Shown here: positions 55,896-64,000 of the stretch, one piece after another | How positions within the stretch are numbered: the stretch's first letter is position 1 | How the letters are laid out: each line of letters begins with the position of its first letter | DNA from: Comamonas odontotermitis | GTDB taxonomy: Bacteria > Pseudomonadota > Gammaproteobacteria > Burkholderiales > Burkholderiaceae_C | Length of the DNA: 64,000 bases | Reading direction: 5' to 3' | NCBI RefSeq assembly: GCF_014207855.1 | Contig: NZ_JACHKZ010000003.1 | Coordinates: 124,001 to 188,000, forward strand | The notes under the pieces: generated by a model | Databases searched by the model: none | Told to the model about the DNA's origin: nothing | Seen by the model: the letters and a program-made list of their open reading frames with translations, nothing else | Program-made: the position numbers and the translations under genes

Positions 55896-56858
55896 GTGCT
55901 CTCTGTCTTTCTTGTCACCTTTCCATTCTTTGCGCTCGTGCTGTGCGGCTATCTGGCTACGCGCCGCGGCGTATTCCCGTTGCCAGCCATTGCGGGGATG
56001 AATGCCTTTGTGCTGTTTTTTGCGCTCCCGTGCATGCTGTACAAGGCAGGTTCATCGCTGCCGTTTGCGCAGTTGATGAATATTCCAACGCTGCTGCTGT
56101 ACATGCTGGTGCAGCTGTTGATGGTGGGCGGCTGCGTATTTTTCTCGCGCAAAGGCGGACTGGACTGGAACAACAGCGCCTCTGGCGCCCTGGTCACGGC
56201 GTTCCCCAATACCGGGTTCATGGGGCTGCCGCTTCTGGTGGCGCTGCTGGGCGAGGCTGCCGCAGGGCCCGCGATCCTGTCGATGCTGGTGGACATGGTG
56301 ATGACGACCTCGCTGGGCCTGGCACTCTCCCGCATGGATGGCGCTGCGGGCAATATCCGCCCGGCGCTGGGCAAGGCGCTCAAGGGCGTGCTCTCCAACC
56401 CCATGCCCTGGTCGATTCTGCTGGGTGCGCTTGCTTCCTACCAGCAGTGGCAACTGCCCGTAGCCATCGACAAGACGGTGGGACTGCTGGCGAGCGCGGC
56501 CACGCCGGTCGCGTTGTTTGCCGTGGGGGCGGTGCTTGCGCGCTCCAAGATGGTGCAGGCCGAATACGCCGCGCCGCGCAGCTATGTGCCGCTGGCGCTG
56601 GTCAAGTTGTTTGTGCACCCCATGCTGGTGCTGGGGCTGGGTCATGCCGCCATTGCGCTGGGCCTGCCAATGCCGCCCTTTGCGGTGTTGGTGCTGGCGC
56701 TGGTGGCTGCGCTGCCCAGCGCCAGTAACGTCACCCTGCTGGCTGAGCGCTATGGCGCGCATAACGGCCGTATTGCACACATCATTCTTGTGAGTACGGC
56801 GCTGGCCTTTGTCAGCTTTTCGCTGGCGGTCAGCGGTTTTGGAGAATTCTTTCAATAA
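55896..56858 (+). CDS. AEC family transporter (auxin efflux carrier type)
   Basis: The 320-residue membrane protein has about ten hydrophobic segments in the two-bundle arrangement of the AEC family (VTFPFFALVLCGYLATRRG...LPAIAGMNAFVLFFALPCMLYK; SASGALVTAFPNTGFMGLPLLVALLGE; VLALVAALPSASNVTLLAERYG). Bacterial members carry malonate, malate or other carboxylates. It starts with GTG at 55896 with only a weak upstream purine stretch. The substrate is unknown. Confidence 0.85.
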   Translation: MLSVFLVTFPFFALVLCGYLATRRGVFPLPAIAGMNAFVLFFALPCMLYKAGSSLPFAQLMNIPTLLLYMLVQLLMVGGCVFFSRKGGLDWNNSASGALVTAFPNTGFMGLPLLVALLGEAAAGPAILSMLVDMVMTTSLGLALSRMDGAAGNIRPALGKALKGVLSNPMPWSILLGALASYQQWQLPVAIDKTVGLLASAATPVALFAVGAVLARSKMVQAEYAAPRSYVPLALVKLFVHPMLVLGLGHAAIALGLPMPPFAVLVLALVAALPSASNVTLLAERYGAHNGRIAHIILVSTALAFVSFSLAVSGFGEFFQ

Positions 56859-56895
56859 GAGGGCCGGTAGCGCGGGCCTGGAGAGCGCCCAATGT

Positions 56896-56921
56896 CATGG
56901 ATCAGATCCATGGATCAGATC
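56896..56921. repeat. 13-bp tandem duplication with four GATC sites over the priA stop
   Basis: CATGGATCAGATC occurs at 56896-56908 and again at 56909-56921, spanning the priA stop codon (56915-56917 on the minus strand). The junction forms the 12-bp palindrome GATCCATGGATC (56905-56916). It contains four GATC tetramers in 26 bp. Confidence 0.85.
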
Positions 56922-59110
56922 GCTTGCGGATCGACATCCACCAGCCAGCGCACCAAGGCCTTGTGCTCGGGGTGGCTGCGCAGCCAGTGCAGTGTGGGCT
57001 GCCAGGCGCGCAGGAATTGTTGCAAGGCCTTGCGCGACGGGCTCTCGATCAGCATCTGCGCCCGCTCTATATTGGCCACGCGCTGCACGGCCAGCGGGAT
57101 GGGCGGGTAGACAAATACGTCGTCCGCTCCGGGCAGTGGCTGGCTCGCTGCGGCAGCTGCAGCGGCCCGCAAAAAGCCCTGCGCCACTTCCTGTGTACGG
57201 GCATCGGCACGGATGATGGCCTGGTGGGCAAATGGCGGCATGGCCGCATCGCGCCGCTCTGCCAGTTGCTGGGCAGCAAAGCCTGCGTAGTCCCAGCGGC
57301 GCAGCGCCTGGTACACGGCATGGTCGGGCTGCAGGGTCTGCAGCCACATCTCCACCTTGCTGCCTTGCGCCGCCACGTAGGCCGCATCACGCCCGGCACG
57401 GCCCGCTGCCTGCAGCAGCAATGAAAAAAGTCGTTCTGGCGCACGAAAATCGCTGGACATCAGCGCGCCATCAGGTTGCACGGCTGCCACGAGGGTGACG
57501 CGCCGGAAATCATGCCCCTTGGCCACCATCTGGGTGCCAACCAGCACGTCGACATCGCCCGCATGCATATGGGCCAGTTTTTCTTCCAGCGCGCCCTTGG
57601 CCCTGGTGGTGTCGGCATCGATGCGTGCGATACGGGCCGGGTCGCCGTCGGGACGCTGCACGTTGCGCAGCAGGCGCTCCAGCTCTTCTTCGAGCTGCTC
57701 GGTACCCTTGCCCAGCGGCAGGATGTCAGGGTTGCCGCAGCTGGGGCAGGCGTGCGGCACGCGCTGGGTGTAACCGCAGTGGTGGCAGCGCAGGGTGCGG
57801 TCATTCTTGTGAAAGACCTGGTGCGCGCTGCAATGGGGGCAATCGCTTTTCCAGCCGCAATCGCCGCAGAAGAGTACCGGGGCAAAACCGCGCCGGTTGA
57901 GCAGGATCAAGGCCTGCTCGCCGCGCTCCACACGTTCTGTAATGGCTTGCAGCAGCGCCTCGGAAAACACCGTGCGGCGCGGCTGCTGCCGCATGTCTAC
58001 CATTCGCAGGCGAGGCATGGCGCCCGCCGCAGAGCCGGTGGCAACTGCGCCGGTAGCACCTATGCCGGCCGCACCTATGCCGGCCGCACCTATGCCGGCC
58101 GCACCGATACGGCTGGGCATGACCAGTCGCAGGTAACGGCCACCGCCATCCTGCGGCCCTGCGGTTCCTGCAGGGCGGCTTGCCCACCAGCTCTCCAGCG
58201 ACGGGGTGGCCGATCCCAGTATGACCTTGGCACCGAGATCATGGCCGCGCCAGATGGCCAGGTCGCGTGCCGAGTACCGTGCGCCCTCCTGTTGTTTGTA
58301 GCTGGGGTCGTGCTCTTCATCGACGATGATGAGCTGGAGCTGCGGCATGGATGCGAACACCGCCATGCGCGTACCCAGCACGATGCGGGCCTGGCCCGTA
58401 TGGGCGGCGAGCCAGCTTTTCAGGCGCTGAGGGGGCGTCATGCCGCTGTGCATGCTGACGACGGAGCCTTGGCCCAACTGCGTTGTAAAGCGTGCCTGAA
58501 AGCGGGCTTCCAGCTGCGGGGTCAGGTTGATTTCGGGCACCATCACCAGCACCTGGGCAGTTGGATCGCGCTGCAGCAACTGTGCAGCCTGGTGCAGGTA
58601 GACCTCGGTCTTGCCGCTACCGGTGCTGCCAAAAAGCAGAAACGGGCCTTCATTGGTGCTGATCTGTGCGCAAACCGCAGCCTGTTCTGGGTTGAGGGCC
58701 AGCGCTGTGTCGGCAGTGGTGCTCTCTGGCTGCACCTGGCTTTTGCGTTTGAGCCGGCGGGTTAATTGCTCTGTCGTCAGATCACGCAAGGCGGGTGGCA
58801 GCGCGGTAATGGCCATCTCACCCAGGCTGCGTTGGTAGTAGCGTGCGGCAAACTGCACCAGACGCAGCCAACTCTCTGGCAAAGCGGCAATGCCTTCGAG
58901 CACGGCTGCAACAGATTTGAGTGCGCTTGCCTCGCCGGCATAGTCGGTGTCTTCTCCCCAGACAACGCCCAGCACTTCGCGTTTGCCCAGCGGCACGCGC
59001 ACCAGGCTGCCACGAGGGAGCAACTGCTCGCTGCGGTAGCTGAGCAGTTCGCTGGCGGCGCTGATGGCGCTATGGGCAGGCGTGTGAACGGCGATGTGGA
59101 GCAGAGGCAC
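56915..59110 (-). CDS. priA: primosomal protein N' (PriA helicase)
   Basis: The protein, about 731 residues, is the replication-restart helicase PriA. It has an N-terminal DNA-binding domain (HIAVHTPAHSAISAASELL...LPRGSLVRVPLGKREVLGVVW), Walker A FGSTGSGKTEVYL, DEEHD box, zinc-binding Cys pairs (FCGDCGWKSDCPHCSAHQVF, HHCGYTQRVPHACPSCG) and helicase C-terminal motifs. The start is uncertain. GTG at 59110 gives the family's usual beginning, while the frame is open to 59233. A low-complexity Gly-Ala-Ile insertion from a DNA minisatellite lies before PRLRMVDMRQQ. Confidence 0.92.
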   Translation of the reverse strand: MPLLHIAVHTPAHSAISAASELLSYRSEQLLPRGSLVRVPLGKREVLGVVWGEDTDYAGEASALKSVAAVLEGIAALPESWLRLVQFAARYYQRSLGEMAITALPPALRDLTTEQLTRRLKRKSQVQPESTTADTALALNPEQAAVCAQISTNEGPFLLFGSTGSGKTEVYLHQAAQLLQRDPTAQVLVMVPEINLTPQLEARFQARFTTQLGQGSVVSMHSGMTPPQRLKSWLAAHTGQARIVLGTRMAVFASMPQLQLIIVDEEHDPSYKQQEGARYSARDLAIWRGHDLGAKVILGSATPSLESWWASRPAGTAGPQDGGGRYLRLVMPSRIGAAGIGAAGIGAAGIGATGAVATGSAAGAMPRLRMVDMRQQPRRTVFSEALLQAITERVERGEQALILLNRRGFAPVLFCGDCGWKSDCPHCSAHQVFHKNDRTLRCHHCGYTQRVPHACPSCGNPDILPLGKGTEQLEEELERLLRNVQRPDGDPARIARIDADTTRAKGALEEKLAHMHAGDVDVLVGTQMVAKGHDFRRVTLVAAVQPDGALMSSDFRAPERLFSLLLQAAGRAGRDAAYVAAQGSKVEMWLQTLQPDHAVYQALRRWDYAGFAAQQLAERRDAAMPPFAHQAIIRADARTQEVAQGFLRAAAAAAASQPLPGADDVFVYPPIPLAVQRVANIERAQMLIESPSRKALQQFLRAWQPTLHWLRSHPEHKALVRWLVDVDPQAI
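58056..58100 (-). repeat. 15-bp minisatellite inside priA
   Basis: GCACCTATGCCGGCC is repeated three times without change (58056-58070, 58071-58085, 58086-58100), followed by a partial degenerate fourth unit. It adds GAAGI pentapeptide repeats to PriA between the SLESWW helicase region and PRLRMVDMRQQ. It stays in frame, so its copy number may vary among strains without loss of function. Confidence 0.9.
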
Positions 59111-59349
59111 GAAATGCAGAGAGATGCGGGCAAAGGAGCCGAAGCACCAAGTGTAGGGCTTGGTGCCCTTTGTTGGAGATGGATGCCAATGTGAGGGTAC
59201 TGGGCCAGGGAGCCCCTGCAAGACCCTTGCCAACTGGGATGGTCTCGGATCGCCCGAGACCGCGTTCAGACCACGGCAGGGAGTTTTGCTGAGGATCCCT
59301 AGGTATTTTTACCAGTTGTGTAGCCCCGGCAGGATGTCCAGAAAATTGT

Positions 59350-59830
59350 AGGACAACTTACCCACAAGGCAAATTTCGAGGTAAATCAACAATCGGCGAT
59401 GGATTTGTGGATAACTTTGTTGAAATACATGCAATCCTCGGGAGGTCAAGCGCTTAGCACAGATTGTCTCCCTGTCATGGGCTCAGAATGACAAAAATTT
59501 TTATTCCTATTTATCAATAAGTTATATGCGGGCCTGAGGAGCGTTCAAAATCACGTGCCTTGTTTTGTGCTATCAGGTCTGCTTTCCACATTGTGTGCAT
59601 AAGTGCTCGCTCACCGCGCGGGTGAAGTTGGGCTTGACGGTATCTTTCAGCACTATTTATTCACAATTATTATTGAAACAGCTGATTTATCCACGATAAA
59701 TTATTGATGCGTAATCGATTTGTGGAAATTTTGGGTTGTTTGAAGAATCTGTGTGCAAGTCTGTGAATATTGCTGAATATATTGTGGGTAGATGAATTTA
59801 TTTCTATATTTATCAATGTATTGTGTGTAT
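59350..59830. other. AT-rich, ORF-free region dense in DnaA-box-like 9-mers (oriC-like)
   Basis: Between priA and the acyltransferase gene, 59111-60082 is gene-free, and 59352-59887 lacks any long ORF. Exact TTATNCACA boxes occur at 59406-59414 (minus), 59594-59602 (minus) and 59657-59665 (plus). One-mismatch boxes lie at 59358-59366, 59687-59695 and 59762-59770. TATTTATCAAT is repeated at 59508-59518 and 59807-59817 in AT-rich flanks that could melt. This resembles a bacterial origin or a DnaA-titration site. dnaA is not in the window, so the identity is open. Confidence 0.5.
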
Positions 59831-60082
59831 TCGGTCGTTCTTGGGTGCAGGCGGAATGATCAGCAAGTGCAGATTGCCTGCTCTGGGTCAGGCCCTGCGC
59901 CTGAGGACTGCCGGGCGGTTGAATGGTTCAAGGTCCTTCGTATCGCAAGTCAATGAGGGTTCGCTTCCGATATGATCATGCGCTGACGACCGCGTGTCCG
60001 GGCCGCGCCCGCCCATTGGCGGATGCTGCCGACCTGCGCGCCTGCTCTGGCGCCCGCTGTGTACCGCTTTTCCACTTGACCC

Positions 60083-60901
60083 ATGTCCCTGATTCGATCG
60101 ATCTTGCATACGCTCTTTATGAGCCTGACGGTGATTCCATTCACCCTGACCATTCTGTTGCTGCGCGTATGCGGCGCCAACAGCATGGCGCGCTATACAG
60201 TGGCGCGGCGCTGGCTCAAGCTGGCGGCTGATAGCGCAGGCTGGTTCTGTGGCATCAAGGTGCGTACGCAGGGGATGGAGAATCTTCCCGTGAGCGGCCA
60301 ACCCGGCAGCGAAAAGGGGGTGGTGCTGCTGTGCAAGCACCAGTCCACGTTCGAGACCTTTCTGATGCCGGCCATCATGCCGGTACCACTTGCCTATGTG
60401 TTCAAGAAAGAGCTGTTGAAGATTCCCTTCTTTGGCTGGTCGATCGGCAGCCTGGACATGATCCACATCGACCGCAAGGACGGCAGCCGTGCCTTCCATA
60501 AGGTGGTGGAACAGGGCAAGCGCCTGCTGGGGCAGGGTATCTGGGTGATTATGTTTCCAGAAGGCACACGTATTCCTCGGGGAGAGGCTGGCGACTACAA
60601 GACGGGCGCCACCCGCCTGGCCATCATGACGGGGGCGCAGGTGGTGCCGATTGCGGTGACTTCGGCCAAGTGCTGGCCACGCAAGGCATTTGTGAAAACA
60701 CCTGGCACGGTGGATGTATCGGTCGGCAAGCCCATCGACAGCAAGGGCCGCAAGCATGACGAGTTGATGGCCGAGGTGGAGTTCTGGATCGAATCAGAAA
60801 TGCGTCGCCTAGACCCGGATGCCTATGTGGGCAAGCCGCCGCTGTCTGCGCGTGCTCCCCAAGCGACTGCCGCGCCCGCTGCCGATATGGCCGCCGATTG
60901 A
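60083..60901 (+). CDS. 1-acyl-sn-glycerol-3-phosphate acyltransferase (PlsC family)
   Basis: The 272-residue membrane-associated protein has an N-terminal hydrophobic anchor and the PlsC acyltransferase core: motif I reads KHQSTFET (H-x4-E rather than the usual H-x4-D), FFGWSIGSLDMIHIDRKDGSRAF, and FPEGTRIPRGE. It would make phosphatidic acid from lysophosphatidic acid. The C-terminus has an Ala/Pro tail. The second acyltransferase domain in the window is in the fusion at 11443. Confidence 0.88.
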   Translation: MSLIRSILHTLFMSLTVIPFTLTILLLRVCGANSMARYTVARRWLKLAADSAGWFCGIKVRTQGMENLPVSGQPGSEKGVVLLCKHQSTFETFLMPAIMPVPLAYVFKKELLKIPFFGWSIGSLDMIHIDRKDGSRAFHKVVEQGKRLLGQGIWVIMFPEGTRIPRGEAGDYKTGATRLAIMTGAQVVPIAVTSAKCWPRKAFVKTPGTVDVSVGKPIDSKGRKHDELMAEVEFWIESEMRRLDPDAYVGKPPLSARAPQATAAPAADMAAD

Positions 60902-60970
60902 TTTTTACCGGAGAACGCCCACTTGCCTGTTTGCGATACTTCCATTTCGTCGCAGATCACTATAAAAATA

Positions 60971-61009
60971 ATAGCTATTTGCGCTTGTAAAACAAGCGCT
61001 GCTGGCTAT
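60971..61009. repeat. palindromic ATAGC element, imperfect full copy
   Basis: ATAGC-TATTT-GCGCTTGT (60971-60988) faces ACAAGCGC-TGCTG-GCTAT (60992-61009) over a 3-base loop. The outer ATAGC/GCTAT and inner GCGCTTGT/ACAAGCGC stems are perfect, and the N5 segments do not pair. It lies in the 218-bp gap between the acyltransferase and the metallopeptidase genes. Confidence 0.75.
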
Positions 61010-61119
61010 ATCTCGCCAAAAAAGCGCTGCAAGCTGAAAAAAGCGTCATCCAGGAGGCGACAGCGATTCTCCTGGGGTGGGCAGGCGGATGGCACATCCA
61101 TGGTGCGGCGGAGGCTGGC

Positions 61120-62196
61120 ATGATTGCAGACGTACGCCGCCTCGTGCAGTTGGCGCTGGATTTGTGGGAGCGCAGCGAGCCCAAGGCGCCTGCGCAGACG
61201 CCTGTGGCGGGGCTGGAGAGGGTGGAGCAGACCTCGTCCACGGTGCCGCCAGCAAACGCCGCACCCGCAGCAACCATGCCGCAAAAATGGCTGGATTCGG
61301 CCACTCCACATGCGCAGGCTGCCCCTGTTTCAGAAGCTGATTCGGGATTGGCGCTGCCGCCTGTCCCACCCGCACGCACGCTGGCACCGGCAACTGAGCC
61401 GCTGGTGCACACCTTGCTGCCCCAGGCGTTCGAGCATCCGGCTGCCAACCGTGCTGTCCTCTTGGGTGACACCCATGTCGCCTACCTGCTTCAGCGTGCC
61501 AAGCGGCGCAGCATTGGATTTTTGGTGGGGGAAGACGGTTTGGTGGTGCGTGCGCCGCGTTGGGTCACTCAGAATGGCATTGACGAAGCCTTGCAGGAAA
61601 AGAGTGCCTGGATTGTGCGCAAGCTGGGTGAAATGCAGCGCCGCCGCGCCCATAGCCTGAACGCGACCATCCATTGGGAAGATGGCGCAACGCTGCCCTT
61701 TCTGGGGCAGCCGCTGCAATTGGTGATCGACAGCGAGCAGCGCGTAGCGCGTGCCGGCGCCGTCTGGCGTGTGGAGAGCGAGCTGCCCGGCAGCCCCTCG
61801 CGCCTGTACCTGGCGCTGCCGCGCGCAGCGGGGCGGGCGCAGATCCGGGATCTGGTGCAGGCATGGTTCATGAAAAGCGCGCGCCAGCATTTCCTCTCGC
61901 GCCTCGCGCACTTTGCGCCGCTTTTGCGCGTGCATTACACAAGCCTGCGGCTGTCGAGCGCCGAAACCCGCTGGGGAAGCGCCAAATCCGATGGCTCCAT
62001 CCGTCTGAACTGGCGGCTGATGCACTACACGCCAGCCATCATCGACTATGTGGTGGCACACGAGCTGGCCCACTTGCGTGTGATGGACCACAGCCCGCGG
62101 TTCTGGGACACTGTGGCGGAGGTGGTGCCCGATCACCGGGCGTTGCGCGAGCAGCTCAAATCCATTCCTGCACCCCCCTGGGATCTGGCCGCTTGA
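61120..62196 (+). CDS. YgjP-type (DUF45/M48-like) metallopeptidase
   Basis: The 358-residue protein has a variable Ala/Pro-rich N-terminus (about 1-110) and a YgjP-like C-terminal domain: IGFLVGEDGLVVRAPRWVTQNGIDEALQEKSAWIVRKL, RLSSAETRWGSAKSDGSIRLNWRLMHYTPAIIDYVVAHELAHLRVMDHSPRFWDTVAEVVPDH. HELAH plus a downstream His gives the zinc site. The family is a SprT-like putative protease whose substrates are unknown. No signal peptide is seen, so it is cytoplasmic. Confidence 0.85.
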   Translation: MIADVRRLVQLALDLWERSEPKAPAQTPVAGLERVEQTSSTVPPANAAPAATMPQKWLDSATPHAQAAPVSEADSGLALPPVPPARTLAPATEPLVHTLLPQAFEHPAANRAVLLGDTHVAYLLQRAKRRSIGFLVGEDGLVVRAPRWVTQNGIDEALQEKSAWIVRKLGEMQRRRAHSLNATIHWEDGATLPFLGQPLQLVIDSEQRVARAGAVWRVESELPGSPSRLYLALPRAAGRAQIRDLVQAWFMKSARQHFLSRLAHFAPLLRVHYTSLRLSSAETRWGSAKSDGSIRLNWRLMHYTPAIIDYVVAHELAHLRVMDHSPRFWDTVAEVVPDHRALREQLKSIPAPPWDLAA

Positions 62197-62222
62197 GCAC
62201 TGTTTTTCTCATCAAACCATGC

Positions 62223-62257
62223 GATAGCGCACAACGCAGTCAAAGCGGTCAGCTATC
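62223..62257. repeat. palindromic ATAGC element, degenerate copy
   Basis: GATAGC (62223-62228) and GCTATC (62252-62257) form the outer stem, and AAGC-GGTCA-GCTAT on the right keeps the family N5 spacing. The inner stem is lost. It lies just after the metallopeptidase stop. Confidence 0.4.
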
Positions 62258-62375
62258 ATATTTGTAGTAATTTGTGCGTACGGATGAGGCGTGCACGCGG
62301 TGCATCCTCGCCAAGCCAGCATTGTGTGTAGAGCGGGCGCGCCTGGGCCCGCATGGAGACTGAAAAGGTACCGCC

Positions 62376-62807
62376 ATGACATTGACCGCAGAGCAGCAAA
62401 CGATCCATCCCGCCACCGGCTATGCCGGCGACATTGCACCAGAGCTGGCGTGGCACTGGGTGCAGAGTGGCGAGGCCGTGCTGGTGGACGTGCGCACCGA
62501 TGCCGAGCGCGCCTGGGTGGGGCAGGTGCCGGGCGCTGTGCCACTCGCCTGGAAGCAATGGCCCAGCATGGCAATGAACCCTGACTTTGACGCCCAGTTG
62601 CAGGCGGTTGCCCAGAAGGAGGCGGGGAAAAAAGTCGTGCTCCTGTGCCGAAGTGGCGTGCGCTCTGTGGCCGCCGCAAAACGCGCTACCGAGCTGGGGC
62701 TAGCGGCATATAACATCCTCGAAGGCTTCGAGGGTGACGCAAACAGCCAGGGCCAGCGAGGCGGATTGGGTGGCTGGCGCCTGCATGGTCTGCCTTGGTT
62801 TCAATAA
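62376..62807 (+). CDS. rhodanese-like sulfurtransferase
   Basis: The 143-residue single-domain rhodanese has VLVDVRTDAERAWVGQVPGAVPLAW, and the active-site loop CRSGVRS (Cys at about residue 91) of six residues fits sulfur transfer. The C-terminal GFEGDANSQGQRGGLGGWRLHGLPW is typical of small betaproteobacterial rhodaneses. It would move sulfane sulfur from thiosulfate or a persulfide donor to an acceptor that is not visible here. Confidence 0.88.
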   Translation: MTLTAEQQTIHPATGYAGDIAPELAWHWVQSGEAVLVDVRTDAERAWVGQVPGAVPLAWKQWPSMAMNPDFDAQLQAVAQKEAGKKVVLLCRSGVRSVAAAKRATELGLAAYNILEGFEGDANSQGQRGGLGGWRLHGLPWFQ

Positions 62808-62922
62808 AATCAATAATTTGGCAGCATAAGCGTGGCTAGGTGTAACCGCAGCTCCGATAAAGGCCACGCTGGGCTTGTCTCGCCGGTAAACTTGCCCCCT
62901 CAATAGTTAACGGAGTTTTACA

Positions 62923-63750
62923 TTGACAGCTCGTGCTGGCAGCGCAGCGTCTGCTGCGGCCATGGTTGCCAGCGTTCGCACGCATTGGCCATTGATCAAG
63001 AAGATGACGCGCCGCGATGTGAGCGAGCGCTACACGGGTTCGGTCGTGGGGTGGCTGTGGTCGCTCATCATTCCACTGTGCATGCTGGTGATCTATACCT
63101 TTGTGTTCTCGGTGGTGTTCAAGGCGCGCTGGGGTGACCTGAACGAATCCAAGACGCAATTTGCGATGGTGCTGTTTTCGGGCCTCATCGTGTACAGCTT
63201 CTTCTCCGACGTCTTCAACCGCGTCCCGCAACTGATTCTGGGTAATGTGAGCTACGTCAAGCGCGTGGTGTTTCCGCTGGAGATTCTGGTGATCGTGGCC
63301 GTATGCTCGGCGCTGATCCAGTCGCTGGCCAGCCTGGCCGTGCTGCTGCTGGCCTTGCTGGTGCTCAACGGCGGGGTGCCGCCCACGGCCTTGCTGCTGC
63401 CGCTGATCTGGTTGCCGCTGGTGTTGCTGACGTTGGGGGTGGGCTGGTTTTTTGCGTCGCTGGGCGTTTTTGCCCGCGATCTCAAGCAAATCACCGGTGT
63501 GTTGACGACCATGCTGATGTTCGTGTCTCCGATTTTTTTTCCCGTCAAGGCATTGCCGCCAGAGTTCCAGGCCGTGATGTGGCTCAATCCGCTGACCTTT
63601 TTCATCGAACAGTCGCGTGAAGTGCTGATCTGGGGGCGCGCGCCGGATTGGGCAGCGTGGGCCATCAGTGTGGCGGTCTGTGCCATCGTGGCCTGGCTGG
63701 GGTTTGCCTGGTTCCAGAAGACACGCAAGGGATTTGCCGATGTCCTCTGA
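62923..63750 (+). CDS. ABC-2 type exporter permease (Wzm-like polysaccharide transport)
   Basis: The 275-residue membrane protein has about six hydrophobic segments after an amphipathic N-terminal region (LIKKMTRRDVSERYTGSVVGWLWSLIIPLCMLVIYTFVFSVVF), matching the O-antigen/capsule exporter permease family. The start is TTG at 62923 with CGGAG seven bases upstream. An ATG 13 codons in is an alternative. It overlaps the ATPase gene by 11 bases. It is probably the first gene of a surface polysaccharide locus continuing past the window. Confidence 0.85.
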   Translation: MTARAGSAASAAAMVASVRTHWPLIKKMTRRDVSERYTGSVVGWLWSLIIPLCMLVIYTFVFSVVFKARWGDLNESKTQFAMVLFSGLIVYSFFSDVFNRVPQLILGNVSYVKRVVFPLEILVIVAVCSALIQSLASLAVLLLALLVLNGGVPPTALLLPLIWLPLVLLTLGVGWFFASLGVFARDLKQITGVLTTMLMFVSPIFFPVKALPPEFQAVMWLNPLTFFIEQSREVLIWGRAPDWAAWAISVAVCAIVAWLGFAWFQKTRKGFADVL

Positions 63751-64000
63751 AACGATGGCGCTCGAGATCGACGGCCTGGGCAAGTGTTTTCACGTCTACG
63801 ACAAGCCGGGCGACCGGCTGCGGCAGTTTGTGCTGCCGCGCCTGTCGCGCATGGTGGGGCGCCCTGCGCGGGATTACTACCGGGAGTTCTGGGCGCTGCA
63901 CCACCTCGACCTGCGCGTGCGCAAGGGCGAGACGGTCGGCATCATCGGCCGCAATGGCTCGGGCAAATCCACCCTGTTGCAGATGGTGTGCGGCACGCTG
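63740..64000 (+). CDS. ABC exporter ATPase (Wzt-like), 5' end
   Basis: The first 87 residues are visible before the window ends. They begin MALEIDGLGKCFHVYDKPGDRLRQFVLPRLSRMVGR and reach Walker A GRNGSGKST. The insertion before the Walker A (PARDYYREFWALHHLDLRVRKGETVGI) is typical of polysaccharide-export ATPases of the Wzt/TagH type. It should pair with the permease gene it overlaps by 11 bases. The C-terminal carbohydrate-binding domain, if any, lies outside. Confidence 0.8.
   Translation, partial: MSSETMALEIDGLGKCFHVYDKPGDRLRQFVLPRLSRMVGRPARDYYREFWALHHLDLRVRKGETVGIIGRNGSGKSTLLQMVCGTL

Overview
The window looks like a contiguous stretch of a betaproteobacterial chromosome, most likely Comamonadaceae (Comamonas/Delftia/Acidovorax relatives). 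I base this on protein resemblance, the PhaM-type granule protein, the DUF2145 protein, the 2-aminobenzoyl-CoA locus and a short palindromic repeat (ATAGC-N5-GCGCTT) that I associate with this family. No database search was possible, so genus-level placement is inference.

Layout. 1-6.3 kb: end of the ribosomal protein operon (rplF end, rplR, rpsE, rpmD, rplO, secY, rpmJ, rpsM, rpsK, rpsD, rpoA, rplQ), with no infA between secY and rpmJ. 6.4-6.9 kb: two near-identical initiator tRNA-Met units, each with its own -10 box and terminator. 6.9-25.6 kb: housekeeping and accessory genes, including phaM, a FIST sensor protein, a frameshifted ceramidase-like membrane gene, an MFS-acyltransferase fusion, an orphan aceE, small exported proteins, a diguanylate cyclase, a 180-bp MITE-like element, tgt and a universal stress protein.

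25.6-35.4 kb: an eight-gene minus-strand operon (three luciferase-like monooxygenases, M20 deacylase, GNAT acetyltransferase, a permease-ATPase fusion and two tandem binding proteins) next to an FMN reductase. Its gene set matches the acetylate / oxidise / deacetylate logic of S-alkylcysteine (S-(2-succino)cysteine-type) sulfur salvage. 35.5-49.5 kb: a MarR regulator divergent from a thirteen-gene operon for aerobic CoA-dependent 2-aminobenzoate (anthranilate) degradation, with its own Liv-type ABC transporter, a thioesterase, a RidA deaminase and a kynurenine-formamidase-like hydrolase.

49.5-64 kb: pldA, a lipoprotein gene, rep helicase, a four-gene GTPase/roadblock cluster resembling actinobacterial conservons, an AEC transporter, priA (with a coding minisatellite), an AT-rich ORF-free region dense in DnaA boxes, an acyltransferase, a YgjP-type metallopeptidase, a rhodanese, and the start of an ABC exporter of the polysaccharide (Wzm/Wzt) type, cut by the window end.

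The most interesting items are the GTPase/roadblock cluster, the DnaA-box region, the MITE with nested hairpins, the palindrome family with compensating arms, and the sulfur-salvage operon with its fused transporter.
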